Below, piece after piece: positions 1 through 7,463 of a stretch of 60,189 bases of DNA. How positions within the stretch are numbered: the stretch's first letter is position 1; the number at the start of each line of letters is the position of its first letter. This DNA is from Chitinophaga pinensis (GTDB lineage: Bacteria; Bacteroidota; Bacteroidia; 2-12-FULL-35-15). The notes under the pieces are model-generated. The model was not told the origin of the DNA. It made no database searches and worked only from the letters and a program-made list of their open reading frames with translations. The stretch is taken from contig CAMCYR010000015.1 of the NCBI GenBank assembly GCA_945885475.1, positions 1 to 60,189 on the forward strand, given 5' to 3'. Position numbers and translations under genes: made by a program.

Positions 1-1076
1 AGTAGCCAGGCAACTTGAATATAGTTAATGTCTCCTAAAGGCGTTCTACATACGAAATCAACTTCAGAAGTTCTATCTGTCCCTGTCCAGATTTTGTTAC
101 CTCTTCGAAGCAATTCAAGATAAACAATATTTTCCAAAATATGTCCACGATTACTGCTTCTATCTTTTCCCATTAGAATATTTAACAATCCTACATCTAC
201 TAAGTAATATTTTTCCTGCGTAGCCAATTGTTTCCTTCCTTTTAGGTCAAAACGATTCACTTTATAAAACACAAAACTCTCAATCAAATAATCTAGGTAT
301 TTTTCAACCGTTGAATGATGTATTGTTTGTCCGTCATTTTTAAGGATTTTTGAAATATTGTTAGGCGAGAGTGCGCTGCCGATATTGGATGCCATGAATT
401 TCACGATGTTGTTAAAAGCACGTTTATCATTGATTTGATGTCTTTGCGTGATGTCCTTTTCTATAATTGTAGTATAAATAGCTTCCAAATATTCCATTAT
501 TTTATCCATGCCCTCTTCGCGAATTACAGTTCCTTTCGGTAGAGAGGTTTCATTTACATAGTCAAAAAATAGAGCTTCATAATTGAGGTATTTATTTGAG
601 AAATCTATTTTTCTTGCGCTTAAATATTCCTTAAATGAAAAGGGTAATATAGAAATTTCAACGTAGCGACCACTTAACAACGTGGCGAGTTCACTGGAAA
701 GGAGGTATGCATTTGAGCCAGTTACGTAGACATCAGTGTTTTCCGAAGCAAATAAACCATCCACTAATCTTTCAAAACTAGGTATATTTTGAATTTCATC
801 AAGAAAGATGTAATTCTGTTTATTCGGAATTAACTTTTCCTTGATTTCAAAATAGAGTTCATTCCAAGTTTTATTCAAATAGTTTTCTGGTAACTCGAAA
901 TTGTATGAATGAATTTGATTACCTTCTATATCTAAGTCTGAGAGTTGATCACGAAACATTGAAAGAAGCGTACTTTTTCCAGAACGTCTCAGTCCGCTAA
1001 TCACTTTGATTAAATCTTTGTCCTTGTATGCAAGTAAACTTGATATATATTCTGTGCGATTTACATACTGTTTCAT
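1..1076 (-). CDS. AAA+ ATPase of the COG1373 / DUF4143 type, 3' end outside window
   Basis: The reading frame starts with ATG at 1076-1074 (MKQYVNRTEY) and is still open at the left edge, so about 358 residues are visible and the C-terminus is missing. Residues 28-36 form a Walker A loop (GLRRSGKST) and residues 89-95 a Walker B strand (YIFLDEIQ). The later part has the PD-(D/E)xK-like tail usual in DUF4143 proteins, with EVDFVCR near the cut end. These ATPases are common in accessory DNA of Bacteroidota and their cellular role is not settled. It is read toward the left edge, away from the tRNA terminator. No partner gene is visible. I am confident of the family and make no claim about function. 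Confidence 0.85.
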   Translation of the reverse strand, partial: MKQYVNRTEYISSLLAYKDKDLIKVISGLRRSGKSTLLSMFRDQLSDLDIEGNQIHSYNFELPENYLNKTWNELYFEIKEKLIPNKQNYIFLDEIQNIPSFERLVDGLFASENTDVYVTGSNAYLLSSELATLLSGRYVEISILPFSFKEYLSARKIDFSNKYLNYEALFFDYVNETSLPKGTVIREEGMDKIMEYLEAIYTTIIEKDITQRHQINDKRAFNNIVKFMASNIGSALSPNNISKILKNDGQTIHHSTVEKYLDYLIESFVFYKVNRFDLKGRKQLATQEKYYLVDVGLLNILMGKDRSSNRGHILENIVYLELLRRGNKIWTGTDRTSEVDFVCRTPLGDINYIQVAWL

Positions 1077-1170
1077 GTAGTAAAGATATCTAAATTATCG
1101 AAACTTGCAGAAAATACATTTTTCGATACATTTGTTTGGAAGATTCAAAAAGAAATTCAATAATCTAAAA

Positions 1171-1195
1171 AAAAGCCCCTTATTCAGGGGCTTTT
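1171..1195 (-). terminator. Rho-independent terminator of tRNA copy 1
   Basis: A 10-bp stem (AAAAGCCCCT / AGGGGCTTTT) with a 5-nt loop is followed, on the minus strand, by a run of T. It begins 9 nt beyond the 3' end of the tRNA at 1205-1278. The second tRNA copy at 10136-10209 has no equivalent hairpin. Confidence 0.8.
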
Positions 1196-1204
1196 AGGGT
1201 GACG

Positions 1205-1278
1205 TGGGCCCACTTGGAATCGAACCAAGCACCCACAGATTATGAGTCTGTTGCTCTAACCGAATGAGCTATAGGCCC
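1205..1278 (-). tRNA. tRNA with CAU anticodon (Met, or Ile2), copy 1
   Basis: On the minus strand the 74 nt fold into a complete cloverleaf: 7-bp acceptor stem (GGGCCTA / TGGGCCC with one G-U pair), 4-bp D stem (GCTC/GAGC), 5-bp anticodon stem (ACAGA/TCTGT) with loop CTCATAA, and a 5-bp T stem (CTTGG/CCAAG) with TTCGATT. The discriminator is A and CCA is not encoded. CAU fits elongator tRNA-Met; a lysidine-modified tRNA-Ile2 cannot be excluded by eye. The sequence is identical to the copy at 10136-10209. It has its own promoter and terminator. Confidence 0.95.
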
Positions 1279-1280
1279 TT

Positions 1281-1338
1281 ACAGCTTAAACACGCTGTAC
1301 AAGGCTACAAATATAGTAATAATTGGTTTTTCCTGCAA
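1281..1338 (-). promoter_or_regulatory. Promoter and leader hairpin of tRNA copy 1
   Basis: Minus strand: TTG (1336-1338), 20 nt, then TATATTTG (1308-1315). This matches the Bacteroidota housekeeping pattern TTG-N17-23-TAnnTTTG. Transcription would begin about 1301. The short leader before the tRNA holds a 6-bp hairpin (TACAGC / GCTGTA) near 1280-1300, possibly a processing signal. Confidence 0.6.
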
Positions 1339-1387
1339 CAGTTAACGTTGCTTATTTTAAGCTAAAAAGTCACTTTTTACCCTAAAA

Positions 1388-1420
1388 CCTGCAAATAACT
1401 TGCACATAACTTGCACATTT
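1388..1420 (+). repeat. Three 11-bp tandem repeats (TTGCAC type), left inner edge of island
   Basis: Three consecutive 11-bp units, CCTGCAAATAA, CTTGCACATAA and CTTGCACATTT, lie 109 bp inside the left tRNA copy. An 11-bp period puts all units on one face of the DNA helix. Related units with the same spacing and orientation occur inside the right tRNA copy. They could be arm-type binding sites for a recombinase or an accessory protein. Confidence 0.6.
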
Positions 1421-1445
1421 GATTGAGCAGATTTTTGCCAAAATC

Positions 1446-1707
1446 CTATGTTATTTGTAGACCAATAAATGGGTGCTTCCATTTTGTGAATGGCGAGTTT
1501 TTTACAATAGCGTCAAACGTACTTGCGAAATCTTTCGCTTTTCCCTTTTCAATTATATCAATGTCAATAGAAAATCTGCGTGGCTCCTTCAATAACAATA
1601 CAAGTATATGTCCAAGTTTGATGTTTTTTTCTTCAAATATATTGTTGGTTCGACATTACCATATACAAGATATTGTTTCTTTGCTAAGTAAATTAACTAA
1701 ACTTTAA
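1446..1707 (-). pseudogene. Remnant of an AbiEii-type nucleotidyltransferase toxin gene
   Basis: On the minus strand, the frame ending at a stop (1448-1446) reads KEPRRFSIDIDIIEKGKA and then FDAIVKNSPFTKWKHPF. The RFS-DIDI block resembles the D-x-D metal-binding segment of AbiEii/AbiGii nucleotidyltransferases. Upstream this frame meets a stop just before 1652, while the neighbouring frame reads LAKKQYLVYGN, which looks like the preceding part before a frameshift. There is no start codon and no complete gene. I therefore read it as a frameshifted internal or C-terminal fragment. The plus-strand open frame over the same DNA has no recognisable content. Confidence 0.5.
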
Positions 1708-1717
1708 ATCTTAATTT

Positions 1718-2476
1718 TTATATCTCAAAAAACAAATCTCTTTGAAATAGTTTATTTTCATTGTGTCTAACGTAACCTAATTGATTCGTTAACATTTGGG
1801 TATTGCTAATATTGAATGGTCGAGTATTAGCATGATGATGACCGTAAATCCAATTACTAATATTTGCGTTTGATATAAGCTCAAATAACTCAACAGCAAA
1901 TGCCTCATTAATTGGACTGCTTTTATATTGTTCAGGATAATTCATTAATGTTGGTACATGATGAGTTACCACTACATTTTTTTCATCATGATGTTCAGAA
2001 AGTGCGGTCTCTAAAAACGTTAAAGATTTTTTATGTAATTCATTAAACTCTAATGCCGTTAGATTACAACCATTATTTTTAATCACAAAAAAATCCGAAA
2101 CACTTTGTTGTATCTTCCAACTGTTTTGCTCACCAATATGACTCCATAGAGTAGAGAAAATAAAATTAACATCTTTAATTTTTACGGATTGATTGTCCAC
2201 TAAAAATAAATTTTCTTTTATTTTTTCGTTTAAAGGATCGGATACGTCTTTCATGTCGTATTGATAGTACTCATGATTGCCCGGTATCCAATAAATTTTT
2301 TCATAATTATCCGACACGAAATCAAAAAAATCACACGGCTTATTAAGCAATGCAAAAGGTAAAATATCGCCCGCTAATAATAGAATATCGCCAACGGGTA
2401 TTAAAGGATGTTGCTTTATAAATGCTCTGTTTTCAGGAAATTCAAGATGTAAATCTGAACAATATTGTACTTTCAT
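1718..2476 (-). CDS. Calcineurin-like metallophosphoesterase
   Basis: The 252-residue protein has the ordered metal-binding motifs of the family: D8-L-H10, G36-D37, G66-N-H-E69, THH near 171 and GHHH near 213. It has no signal peptide or membrane segment, so it should be cytoplasmic. The substrate (nucleotide, phosphodiester or phosphoprotein) cannot be read from the sequence. Its ATG lies 2 bp after the stop of the nucleotidyltransferase gene, so it should be the third gene of the operon starting at 4220. That link to a toxin-antitoxin pair is the unusual point: the enzyme could act on whatever the nucleotidyltransferase modifies, though this is inference. Confidence 0.88.
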   Translation of the reverse strand: MKVQYCSDLHLEFPENRAFIKQHPLIPVGDILLLAGDILPFALLNKPCDFFDFVSDNYEKIYWIPGNHEYYQYDMKDVSDPLNEKIKENLFLVDNQSVKIKDVNFIFSTLWSHIGEQNSWKIQQSVSDFFVIKNNGCNLTALEFNELHKKSLTFLETALSEHHDEKNVVVTHHVPTLMNYPEQYKSSPINEAFAVELFELISNANISNWIYGHHHANTRPFNISNTQMLTNQLGYVRHNENKLFQRDLFFEI

Positions 2477-2478
2477 TT

Positions 2479-3246
2479 TTATTCTTTTAAAATAAATGTA
2501 TTCTCTATTAAATCTAATAAGTCAGTTAGCGAAGTTGTTCCCAATCCTAAATCTTTTATTATTGTAGTAACATCAGGATTTTCGGATTTTACTGTTTGTA
2601 TATAATTTTTTAAATCATCTTTTATTTGTGGAGAAACGTCATAAGTACCTGCAAGAGTAGCTGCCAATTTCAAAACATCTTTCTTGTGCTTTTCAATATC
2701 TTCTGTCCTTACTGCATGACCATCGTCTTTTCTTTTTTTATTGTTTAAATACGCCTTCACTTTTAAACATAACAACGCTGGTTCATTTGCAATTGTTAAT
2801 CCATCGTCATTACTACTATTTTTTATTGTAAACTCGTAATAATCATCATGCAATAACATAGCAGATAAACTTGATATTTCTTCATCTGTTGGAATTGGCG
2901 TTAAATGAAATCCCTCTGGTAATGCTATCGTTTCTGGCTTTCTCGAAAAAAGCTCAACTATTATCGGAAAGTTTTCTTGCTTAGGTTTAATGAAACGAAA
3001 AAACTTTCTTTCCCCTTGCTCAAATTGTCTTTCTTGATATTCGCCATCTTTTATAAACTGCCAAAACTGTTTTAAAAAATCGTTATCTAATGCCTCAATA
3101 ATTAAAAGCATATCAATATCCTTTGTTGCTCTAAATGGAATTCCTTGTCCTTCCAATTTTATTTCACATGCTGTTCCACCAATAATGGTATAATGCTTTT
3201 CGAAGCCAGCAAAGTATTTTTTAAGGGTATCTAATCCTACAACCAT
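2479..3246 (-). CDS. AbiEii-like nucleotidyltransferase, probable toxin
   Basis: The 255-residue protein carries the minimal nucleotidyltransferase signature: IIGGTA at 21-26, then TKDIDML with D43 and D45 as likely metal ligands. Length and layout fit AbiEii/MenT-like toxins, some of which add nucleotides to tRNA 3' ends. The start overlaps the end of the upstream regulator gene by 10 bp, which suggests coupled translation, as in antitoxin-toxin pairs. The next gene, a metallophosphoesterase, follows after 2 bp. A remnant of a second nucleotidyltransferase lies downstream at 1446-1707. Nucleotidyltransferase fold is likely; toxicity and target are inferred from family and context. Confidence 0.8.
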   Translation of the reverse strand: MVVGLDTLKKYFAGFEKHYTIIGGTACEIKLEGQGIPFRATKDIDMLLIIEALDNDFLKQFWQFIKDGEYQERQFEQGERKFFRFIKPKQENFPIIVELFSRKPETIALPEGFHLTPIPTDEEISSLSAMLLHDDYYEFTIKNSSNDDGLTIANEPALLCLKVKAYLNNKKRKDDGHAVRTEDIEKHKKDVLKLAATLAGTYDVSPQIKDDLKNYIQTVKSENPDVTTIIKDLGLGTTSLTDLLDLIENTFILKE

Positions 3247-4220
3247 TTTATATTATTTATCATTTCGGTTAATGCCATTTGTACACGAGGATCGTAATCT
3301 TCTTCCATCGAAAGAAAAAGAGATAAGCAATCTACTTCTTTATGATGAGATAAAAGTAATGGATTATAACTCCATACCTGTATACGATACTCGCCAAATT
3401 TTTTATTTATTTTCCCTTCAAACTCTTTATTTTTTAGCCTACGAAACTCATCTTTCCCAATAGCGTAAGTCGCTTGCCTCCCTTCTGATAATTCGCTGTA
3501 ATTTGCTAGCGCTGAGTCATACGATTTTAGAAACTGCTTAACCTGAATGCTCACTTCAATGTACCAAACATCAATTACAGGCGATTTTAATCTGCTATGA
3601 ACTTTATCCCAAAGCAATTTGCCCTGATCTTTAAATTCTATAAATTTTTCTTTCCCTCCTTTTATCTCACAAAATTCAAATGCGGCTAACTCTCTTATTA
3701 TTCTTGTAACGGTCATTCGAGAATAATTTAATAATTCTGCAATTTCTTGTAATGACAGGTTATTTAATGATTTTACTTGCAAATGGAATAAAATAGCCAC
3801 TTGCGCAGGCGTAGTTAATTTATCGTTGCTAATTTCATATTCAGTTTTTCGCTTGGAAATATTATTTAACTCAAGCATAAGGGAAGGGATATAGATTTGT
3901 TTAAATGGTTCTAAAAACGCGATTTTTTTTTCTATCAGACGTTTTCTTTCGTAAGCCTCTAGTTTATCAAAAACAAATACCACAGGAGCATTCAATAGCT
4001 TTTCTAGCATTTCTCCTTGTTTTTCCAATAATGCAGGAGTGGCGTTTTTTTCATTATTTAGCTTTGCAAAAATTATAGTTAAGCCATTTATAATTCCTTC
4101 GGAAAGCGTATAACTCACCTTTAAATAATAAGGTAAGGTTGCTGCTTTTTTAGCGTCAATTGCTTTTAAAGCTAATTGAACTCCGAAAATTGCTTTTAAA
4201 TATGTCGAAAACTTATCCAT
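3237..4220 (-). CDS. Winged-helix (MarR-like) regulator, probable antitoxin
   Basis: This 327-residue protein has a helix-turn-helix at about 155-182 (LSLQEIAELLNYSRMTVTRI), typical of a MarR-like winged helix. It is followed by a region of about 140 residues that I do not recognise. It overlaps the nucleotidyltransferase start by 10 bp, the arrangement seen for AbiEi-type and related antitoxins that repress their own operon. Directly upstream, a perfect 14-bp inverted repeat covers the promoter, so autorepression is likely. The gene begins the three-gene operon 4220-1718. HTH call is strong; antitoxin role is inferred from gene order. Confidence 0.75.
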   Translation of the reverse strand: MDKFSTYLKAIFGVQLALKAIDAKKAATLPYYLKVSYTLSEGIINGLTIIFAKLNNEKNATPALLEKQGEMLEKLLNAPVVFVFDKLEAYERKRLIEKKIAFLEPFKQIYIPSLMLELNNISKRKTEYEISNDKLTTPAQVAILFHLQVKSLNNLSLQEIAELLNYSRMTVTRIIRELAAFEFCEIKGGKEKFIEFKDQGKLLWDKVHSRLKSPVIDVWYIEVSIQVKQFLKSYDSALANYSELSEGRQATYAIGKDEFRRLKNKEFEGKINKKFGEYRIQVWSYNPLLLSHHKEVDCLSLFLSMEEDYDPRVQMALTEMINNIKWL

Positions 4221-4230
4221 TGTAACTTAA

Positions 4231-4267
4231 ATTTGCATTATAACATAAGTTGTGTTATAATGCAAAT
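4231..4267 (-). promoter_or_regulatory. Operator-like inverted repeat of the antitoxin-toxin operon
   Basis: ATTTGCATTATAAC (4231-4244) and its exact reverse complement GTTATAATGCAAAT (4254-4267) are separated by 9 nt. The repeat ends 10 bp before the ATG at 4220 and overlaps the -7 element at 4263-4270. Binding there would block transcription. Confidence 0.75.
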
Positions 4268-4292
4268 ATAGTGTTAATATTTTGAATAGCAA
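4263..4292 (-). promoter_or_regulatory. Promoter of the regulator-nucleotidyltransferase-phosphoesterase operon
   Basis: Minus strand: TTG (4290-4292), 19 nt, TATATTTG (4263-4270), a full match to the Bacteroidota consensus. The -7 box is part of the right arm of the inverted repeat at 4231-4267. Confidence 0.7.
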
Positions 4293-4483
4293 TGTATTTT
4301 ATTATATTTTTAGGGAATAGCACCTTTAAATGCAGTAGCTAAAAGCGCCAAAAATTTGGAATGGTGCTTATCTCGATGCGCTTGTGCTGAACTTGTAAAA
4401 GTACGAACTGACTTTTTTCAATCACTTCCAGTAGTATGGAACTGGCCTATCAAGAAGGATTTTTTACTGATAACTCAATACAT

Positions 4484-4858
4484 TTATTTATACATCCGCT
4501 TTTTCGGCTTTGTATTTTTAAGTAATATCTGTTCAAGTCTTTCGAGTGTTTTACTCATTTTTAACAAAGCATATTTTACCTCTTCCAATTCTATTTCAGT
4601 AGCATAACCATATTCAGATTTATTTTCTTTAGAAGCAATTGACTCAGCACCATCATAATAAGCAAAAAAATCGTGATTGAGCACTTTGCTGATGGTTTGT
4701 AATTGTCTTGTATCAATGGTTTCTTTTTCAAATACTTTATAAGCTCCGTTTCGGTTTAGGTTGATGCTTTTGGCAAAATCAACAACACTGATAGGTGTTT
4801 TATCTAAAATCTCTTTAATTTTCTTACCAATGTGAATGTTTGCCTTTGCCATTAACAC
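4484..4858 (-). CDS. XRE-like helix-turn-helix regulator
   Basis: The 124-residue protein has a Cro/C1-type helix-turn-helix at about 24-66 (SVVDFAKSINLNRNGAYKVF) and a charged, probably coiled-coil C-terminal part (EIELEEVKYALLKMSKTLERLEQ). ATG at 4858 or 4852 (MAKANIHIG) could be the start; the latter gives the better-looking N-terminus. It is transcribed divergently from the adhesin cassette starting at 4990. The shared 131-bp spacer carries an 8-bp perfect inverted repeat on the cassette promoter, so this protein is the natural candidate regulator of that cassette. Cytoplasmic, DNA-binding. Ligand unknown. Confidence 0.75.
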   Translation of the reverse strand: MLMAKANIHIGKKIKEILDKTPISVVDFAKSINLNRNGAYKVFEKETIDTRQLQTISKVLNHDFFAYYDGAESIASKENKSEYGYATEIELEEVKYALLKMSKTLERLEQILLKNTKPKKRMYK

Positions 4859-4909
4859 AAAGTTGCTTTTTTATGTTTTAGTAGCGTTTTTATAATGCTC
4901 ATTAAAAGT

Positions 4910-4940
4910 TTGCATAATGTATATAATTAGTATACATTTG
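4910..4940 (+). promoter_or_regulatory. Promoter with operator-like repeat, adhesin cassette
   Basis: Plus strand: TTG (4910-4912), 20 nt, TACATTTG (4933-4940), a full consensus match. AATGTATA (4916-4923) and TATACATT (4931-4938), exact reverse complements 7 nt apart, lie between and over the two elements. Start of transcription would be near 4947, leaving about 43 nt of leader before the ATG at 4990. Confidence 0.65.
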
Positions 4941-4989
4941 GTCATATTGCCCGACTCCACTTTTAAAAATCAAACAAATTAAAGCATCT

Positions 4990-5511
4990 ATGAGATTTGA
5001 TATAAAAAAACAGTTGCACTTACTTTTTTGTTGCATTTTTTTGTTGTTGCATTTGGCCTCAAAGGCTCAACTTAATACACCAAACGTTATAGCTTCAGCA
5101 GGAGGATATTTTGCGAATTCTAATTTTTCAAATTCATACACTATTGGAGAAATGTGTGTGGTTGAAACCGCCTTCATAAATGGCGATATGCTAACGCAAG
5201 GTTTTCAGCAACCCGATTACGAAGAAGAATCTGATGTTATAGTACTGGATTTGTTTATACCCAATGGCTTTACACCAAACGGAGATGGCTATAATGATAC
5301 TTGGGAAATCCCTTATTTAAATCAATATCCTGATAGCAAGGTAAAAGTATTTAACCGATGGGGACAAGAGCTATTTAGCGGCATTGGTAACTCAAACCCC
5401 TGGAATGGAACATTTAACGGAAAAGATTTACCAACAGCCGATTACTATTACATTATAGTAATTGATCAGTTAGAAAAAAAATTAACAGGAACCATCACTC
5501 TTAAAAAATAA
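4990..5511 (+). CDS. Small secreted protein with gliding-type (type B) T9SS C-terminal domain
   Basis: The 173-residue protein has a signal peptide (cleavage near KAQ, 25-27), a short N-terminal part of about 50 residues, and a C-terminal domain from about 83 to the end. That domain begins FIPNGFTPNGDGYNDTW and contains VKVFNRWGQELF and GTITLKK, which is the CHU_C / gliding motility-associated C-terminal domain (TIGR04131-like). Such type B domains send proteins through T9SS, and known cases need a PorP/SprF-like partner, which is encoded 2.5 kb downstream. The protein is nearly all sorting domain and too small to be a usual adhesin; it may be an anchor or adaptor for the fibre protein that follows 19 bp later. 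Confidence 0.85.
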   Translation: MRFDIKKQLHLLFCCIFLLLHLASKAQLNTPNVIASAGGYFANSNFSNSYTIGEMCVVETAFINGDMLTQGFQQPDYEEESDVIVLDLFIPNGFTPNGDGYNDTWEIPYLNQYPDSKVKVFNRWGQELFSGIGNSNPWNGTFNGKDLPTADYYYIIVIDQLEKKLTGTITLKK

Positions 5512-5530
5512 ACAACTAATAATTTAATTT

Positions 5531-7441
5531 ATGAAAATCAAAAACCTACTATTAATTTTTACACTTGCCATTTTTACAAAAAGTTTTGCGCAAGCTCCAC
5601 AAGCAGTTAATTACCAGGGTGTGGCGCGTAATGCTGCCGGAAAGCCTTATCCTAGCCAAAATGTAGCTTTGCAAATAAGCATACATGCCAATACAGCAAC
5701 TGGTACCATTGTTTATAAAGAAACACATGCGGCAACCACAAATATTATAGGTTTATATGCCTTGCAAATTGGCCGAGGTACAGCAACTGTAGGAACTTTT
5801 AATACCATTGCTTGGGGTACAGCGCCTTTTTATATGGAAGTGGAAATGGATATTAATGGTGGCACTGCCTATGTAAGTGCAGGCACCACCGAATTAATTT
5901 CGGTGCCTTATGCCTTGTATGCTCAAACAGCAGGCAGTGTAACTACTGGAACTGCTGGAGCTACTGGAGCAACTGGAGCTCAAGGTATTCAGGGCTTAAC
6001 AGGTGCAACTGGTGCAACCGGCGCAGCAGGAACAAATGGAATTGATGGAGCAGTTGGTGCAACGGGTTTAACCGGCGCAACCGGCGCAGCAGGTACCAAC
6101 GGAATTGATGGAGCTATTGGAGCTACAGGTGCAACCGGCTCTCAAGGAATAGCAGGAACAAATGGAATTGATGGTGCTATTGGAGCTACAGGTGTTGCAG
6201 GAACGAACGGACAAAACACTTTGGTTAATACAACAACAGAACCCGTAGGAGCAAATTGTGCCGATGGAGGTACAAAATTAGAATACGGTTTAGATGCTAA
6301 TAATAACGGAACTTTAGATGCTGGAGAAATAAATGCCGCTTTAACAAAATACATTTGTAACGGCGTACAAGGTACTCCAGGCTCATTAAATGCTTGGGCA
6401 TTGTTAGGAAATGCAGGTACAGATTCTACATTAAATTTTGTTGGTACTACCGATAATAATCCTTTAATTTTTAAAACGAACAATACAGAAAAAATAAGAG
6501 TAACAACTGCGGGTAATGTTGGTATTGGTATTTCTAATCCTTTACAAAAATTATCAATAATGGATGCTAATGTAAACGCTGTCCCTTTTGGGATTTCCGA
6601 CAATTCAAATTTTGTAAGATTTACAATAGATTATGAAGGTGACTCAACAACTGCGTATACTAATATTAGGTTAGACCCAAAACCAAAAAGTAACACTGAT
6701 CAAGCTCAATTTAGATTTTTTAGGACAACGAATACAACAGGTCCAAAAAGTGTTGTTTTTTTTAGGGGTAATAATACCACTCAAGGATCTGCTCAAATTG
6801 GAATCGATGGTTTGAATAGTTATTTTCAAAACCACGGCGGTAACTTTGGAATTGGTACATTTAATCCACTTGGTAAATTTCATGTAAACAATGATGCAGT
6901 TGGTTCAGACAGTTCTTTTATTGTTACAACTGCTGGTGATGTTGGCATTGGAACGAGCAGTCCGAATGCAAAATTGAATGTTGTTGGAGAAGAAATATCA
7001 TTAAACGGTTGGGAAAATGCTTGTATTTCTTTGACAACTGGTAGCGGACTAAATAGAAGACCCATGGGTTTTTATGCTTTTGATCAAGTGGGACAAAATG
7101 AATGGTTCATAGGCAGGCCTTATTCTCCTTTCGCGGTTGGACAATCAGATTGTTTTGTAATACAGCGATTAAATACATCTGTACATTCCTTTACTACTTC
7201 TGCTATTCTTTCTGGTAGCGCAATTCCAACGGCAACGCAAAGATTCTTTGTCGTAAAAAACAATGGTTTCATTGGTATTGGAACAGATTCACCTGCTCGA
7301 ACACTTCATGTGAATGCTGTTATGCGTTTAGAGCCAATTGCAACTGCTCCAACCTCTCCTGCTAAAGGAGATATGTATTTTGATAGTACGCTCAATAAAC
7401 TCCGTGTTTATGACGGTACCGTTTGGCAGAGTTGCTGGTAA
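5531..7441 (+). CDS. Secreted collagen-like fibre protein
   Basis: The 636 residues comprise a signal peptide (to about residue 21) and a conserved N-terminal domain ([14 protein letters not shown] to [11 protein letters not shown], 24-134). A Gly-X-Y collagen-like segment (about 140-227) rich in GATGATG and GTNGIDG follows, then a DUF7151-like segment with paired Cys (228-284). The rest has repeated GNVGIG-type blocks like those of phage-tail-fibre or S-layer-like surface proteins. The end ([24 protein letters not shown]) is a common C-terminal motif of such proteins. It has no T9SS sorting domain of its own. It lies between a small type B domain protein and a PorP/SprF-OmpA fusion, suggesting a surface filament. 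Function in adhesion is inferred. Confidence 0.85.
   Translation: MKIKNLLLIFTLAIFTKSFAQAPQAVNYQGVARNAAGKPYPSQNVALQISIHANTATGTIVYKETHAATTNIIGLYALQIGRGTATVGTFNTIAWGTAPFYMEVEMDINGGTAYVSAGTTELISVPYALYAQTAGSVTTGTAGATGATGAQGIQGLTGATGATGAAGTNGIDGAVGATGLTGATGAAGTNGIDGAIGATGATGSQGIAGTNGIDGAIGATGVAGTNGQNTLVNTTTEPVGANCADGGTKLEYGLDANNNGTLDAGEINAALTKYICNGVQGTPGSLNAWALLGNAGTDSTLNFVGTTDNNPLIFKTNNTEKIRVTTAGNVGIGISNPLQKLSIMDANVNAVPFGISDNSNFVRFTIDYEGDSTTAYTNIRLDPKPKSNTDQAQFRFFRTTNTTGPKSVVFFRGNNTTQGSAQIGIDGLNSYFQNHGGNFGIGTFNPLGKFHVNNDAVGSDSSFIVTTAGDVGIGTSSPNAKLNVVGEEISLNGWENACISLTTGSGLNRRPMGFYAFDQVGQNEWFIGRPYSPFAVGQSDCFVIQRLNTSVHSFTTSAILSGSAIPTATQRFFVVKNNGFIGIGTDSPARTLHVNAVMRLEPIATAPTSPAKGDMYFDSTLNKLRVYDGTVWQSCW
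5948..6211 (+). repeat. Collagen-like Gly-X-Y coding repeat
   Basis: The DNA encoding residues 140-227 is made of near-identical 9-nt and 23-nt blocks, for instance GGAGCTACTGGAGCAACTGG and repeated copies of GGAACAAATGGAATTGATGG. Slippage or recombination in whole-codon steps could change fibre length without breaking the frame. Confidence 0.8.
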
Positions 7442-7463
7442 TAATTTAAAAAATAGAAAAAAT

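Noticed and set aside
1100-1115. Single CTTGCAG match outside the left tRNA
   Set aside because: One loose copy without the 11-bp period; not treated as part of the island-end repeats.
1423-1707. 94-codon plus-strand open frame
   Set aside because: It is antisense to the better-supported nucleotidyltransferase remnant, and its translation has no recognisable motif.
4293-4483. Possible gene in the gap between the regulator operon and the XRE gene
   Set aside because: A plus-strand frame (4356-4607) runs into the XRE gene on the other strand and resembles nothing I know.
6142-6603. Long minus-strand open frame opposite the collagen-like gene
   Set aside because: It is a shadow of the Gly-X-Y repeat, with a Pro/Val-rich low-complexity translation.
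7338-7463. Upstream ATG extension of the helical protein gene
   Set aside because: It lies wholly within the collagen-like gene in another frame; ATG 7464 has a suitable spacing after that gene's stop.
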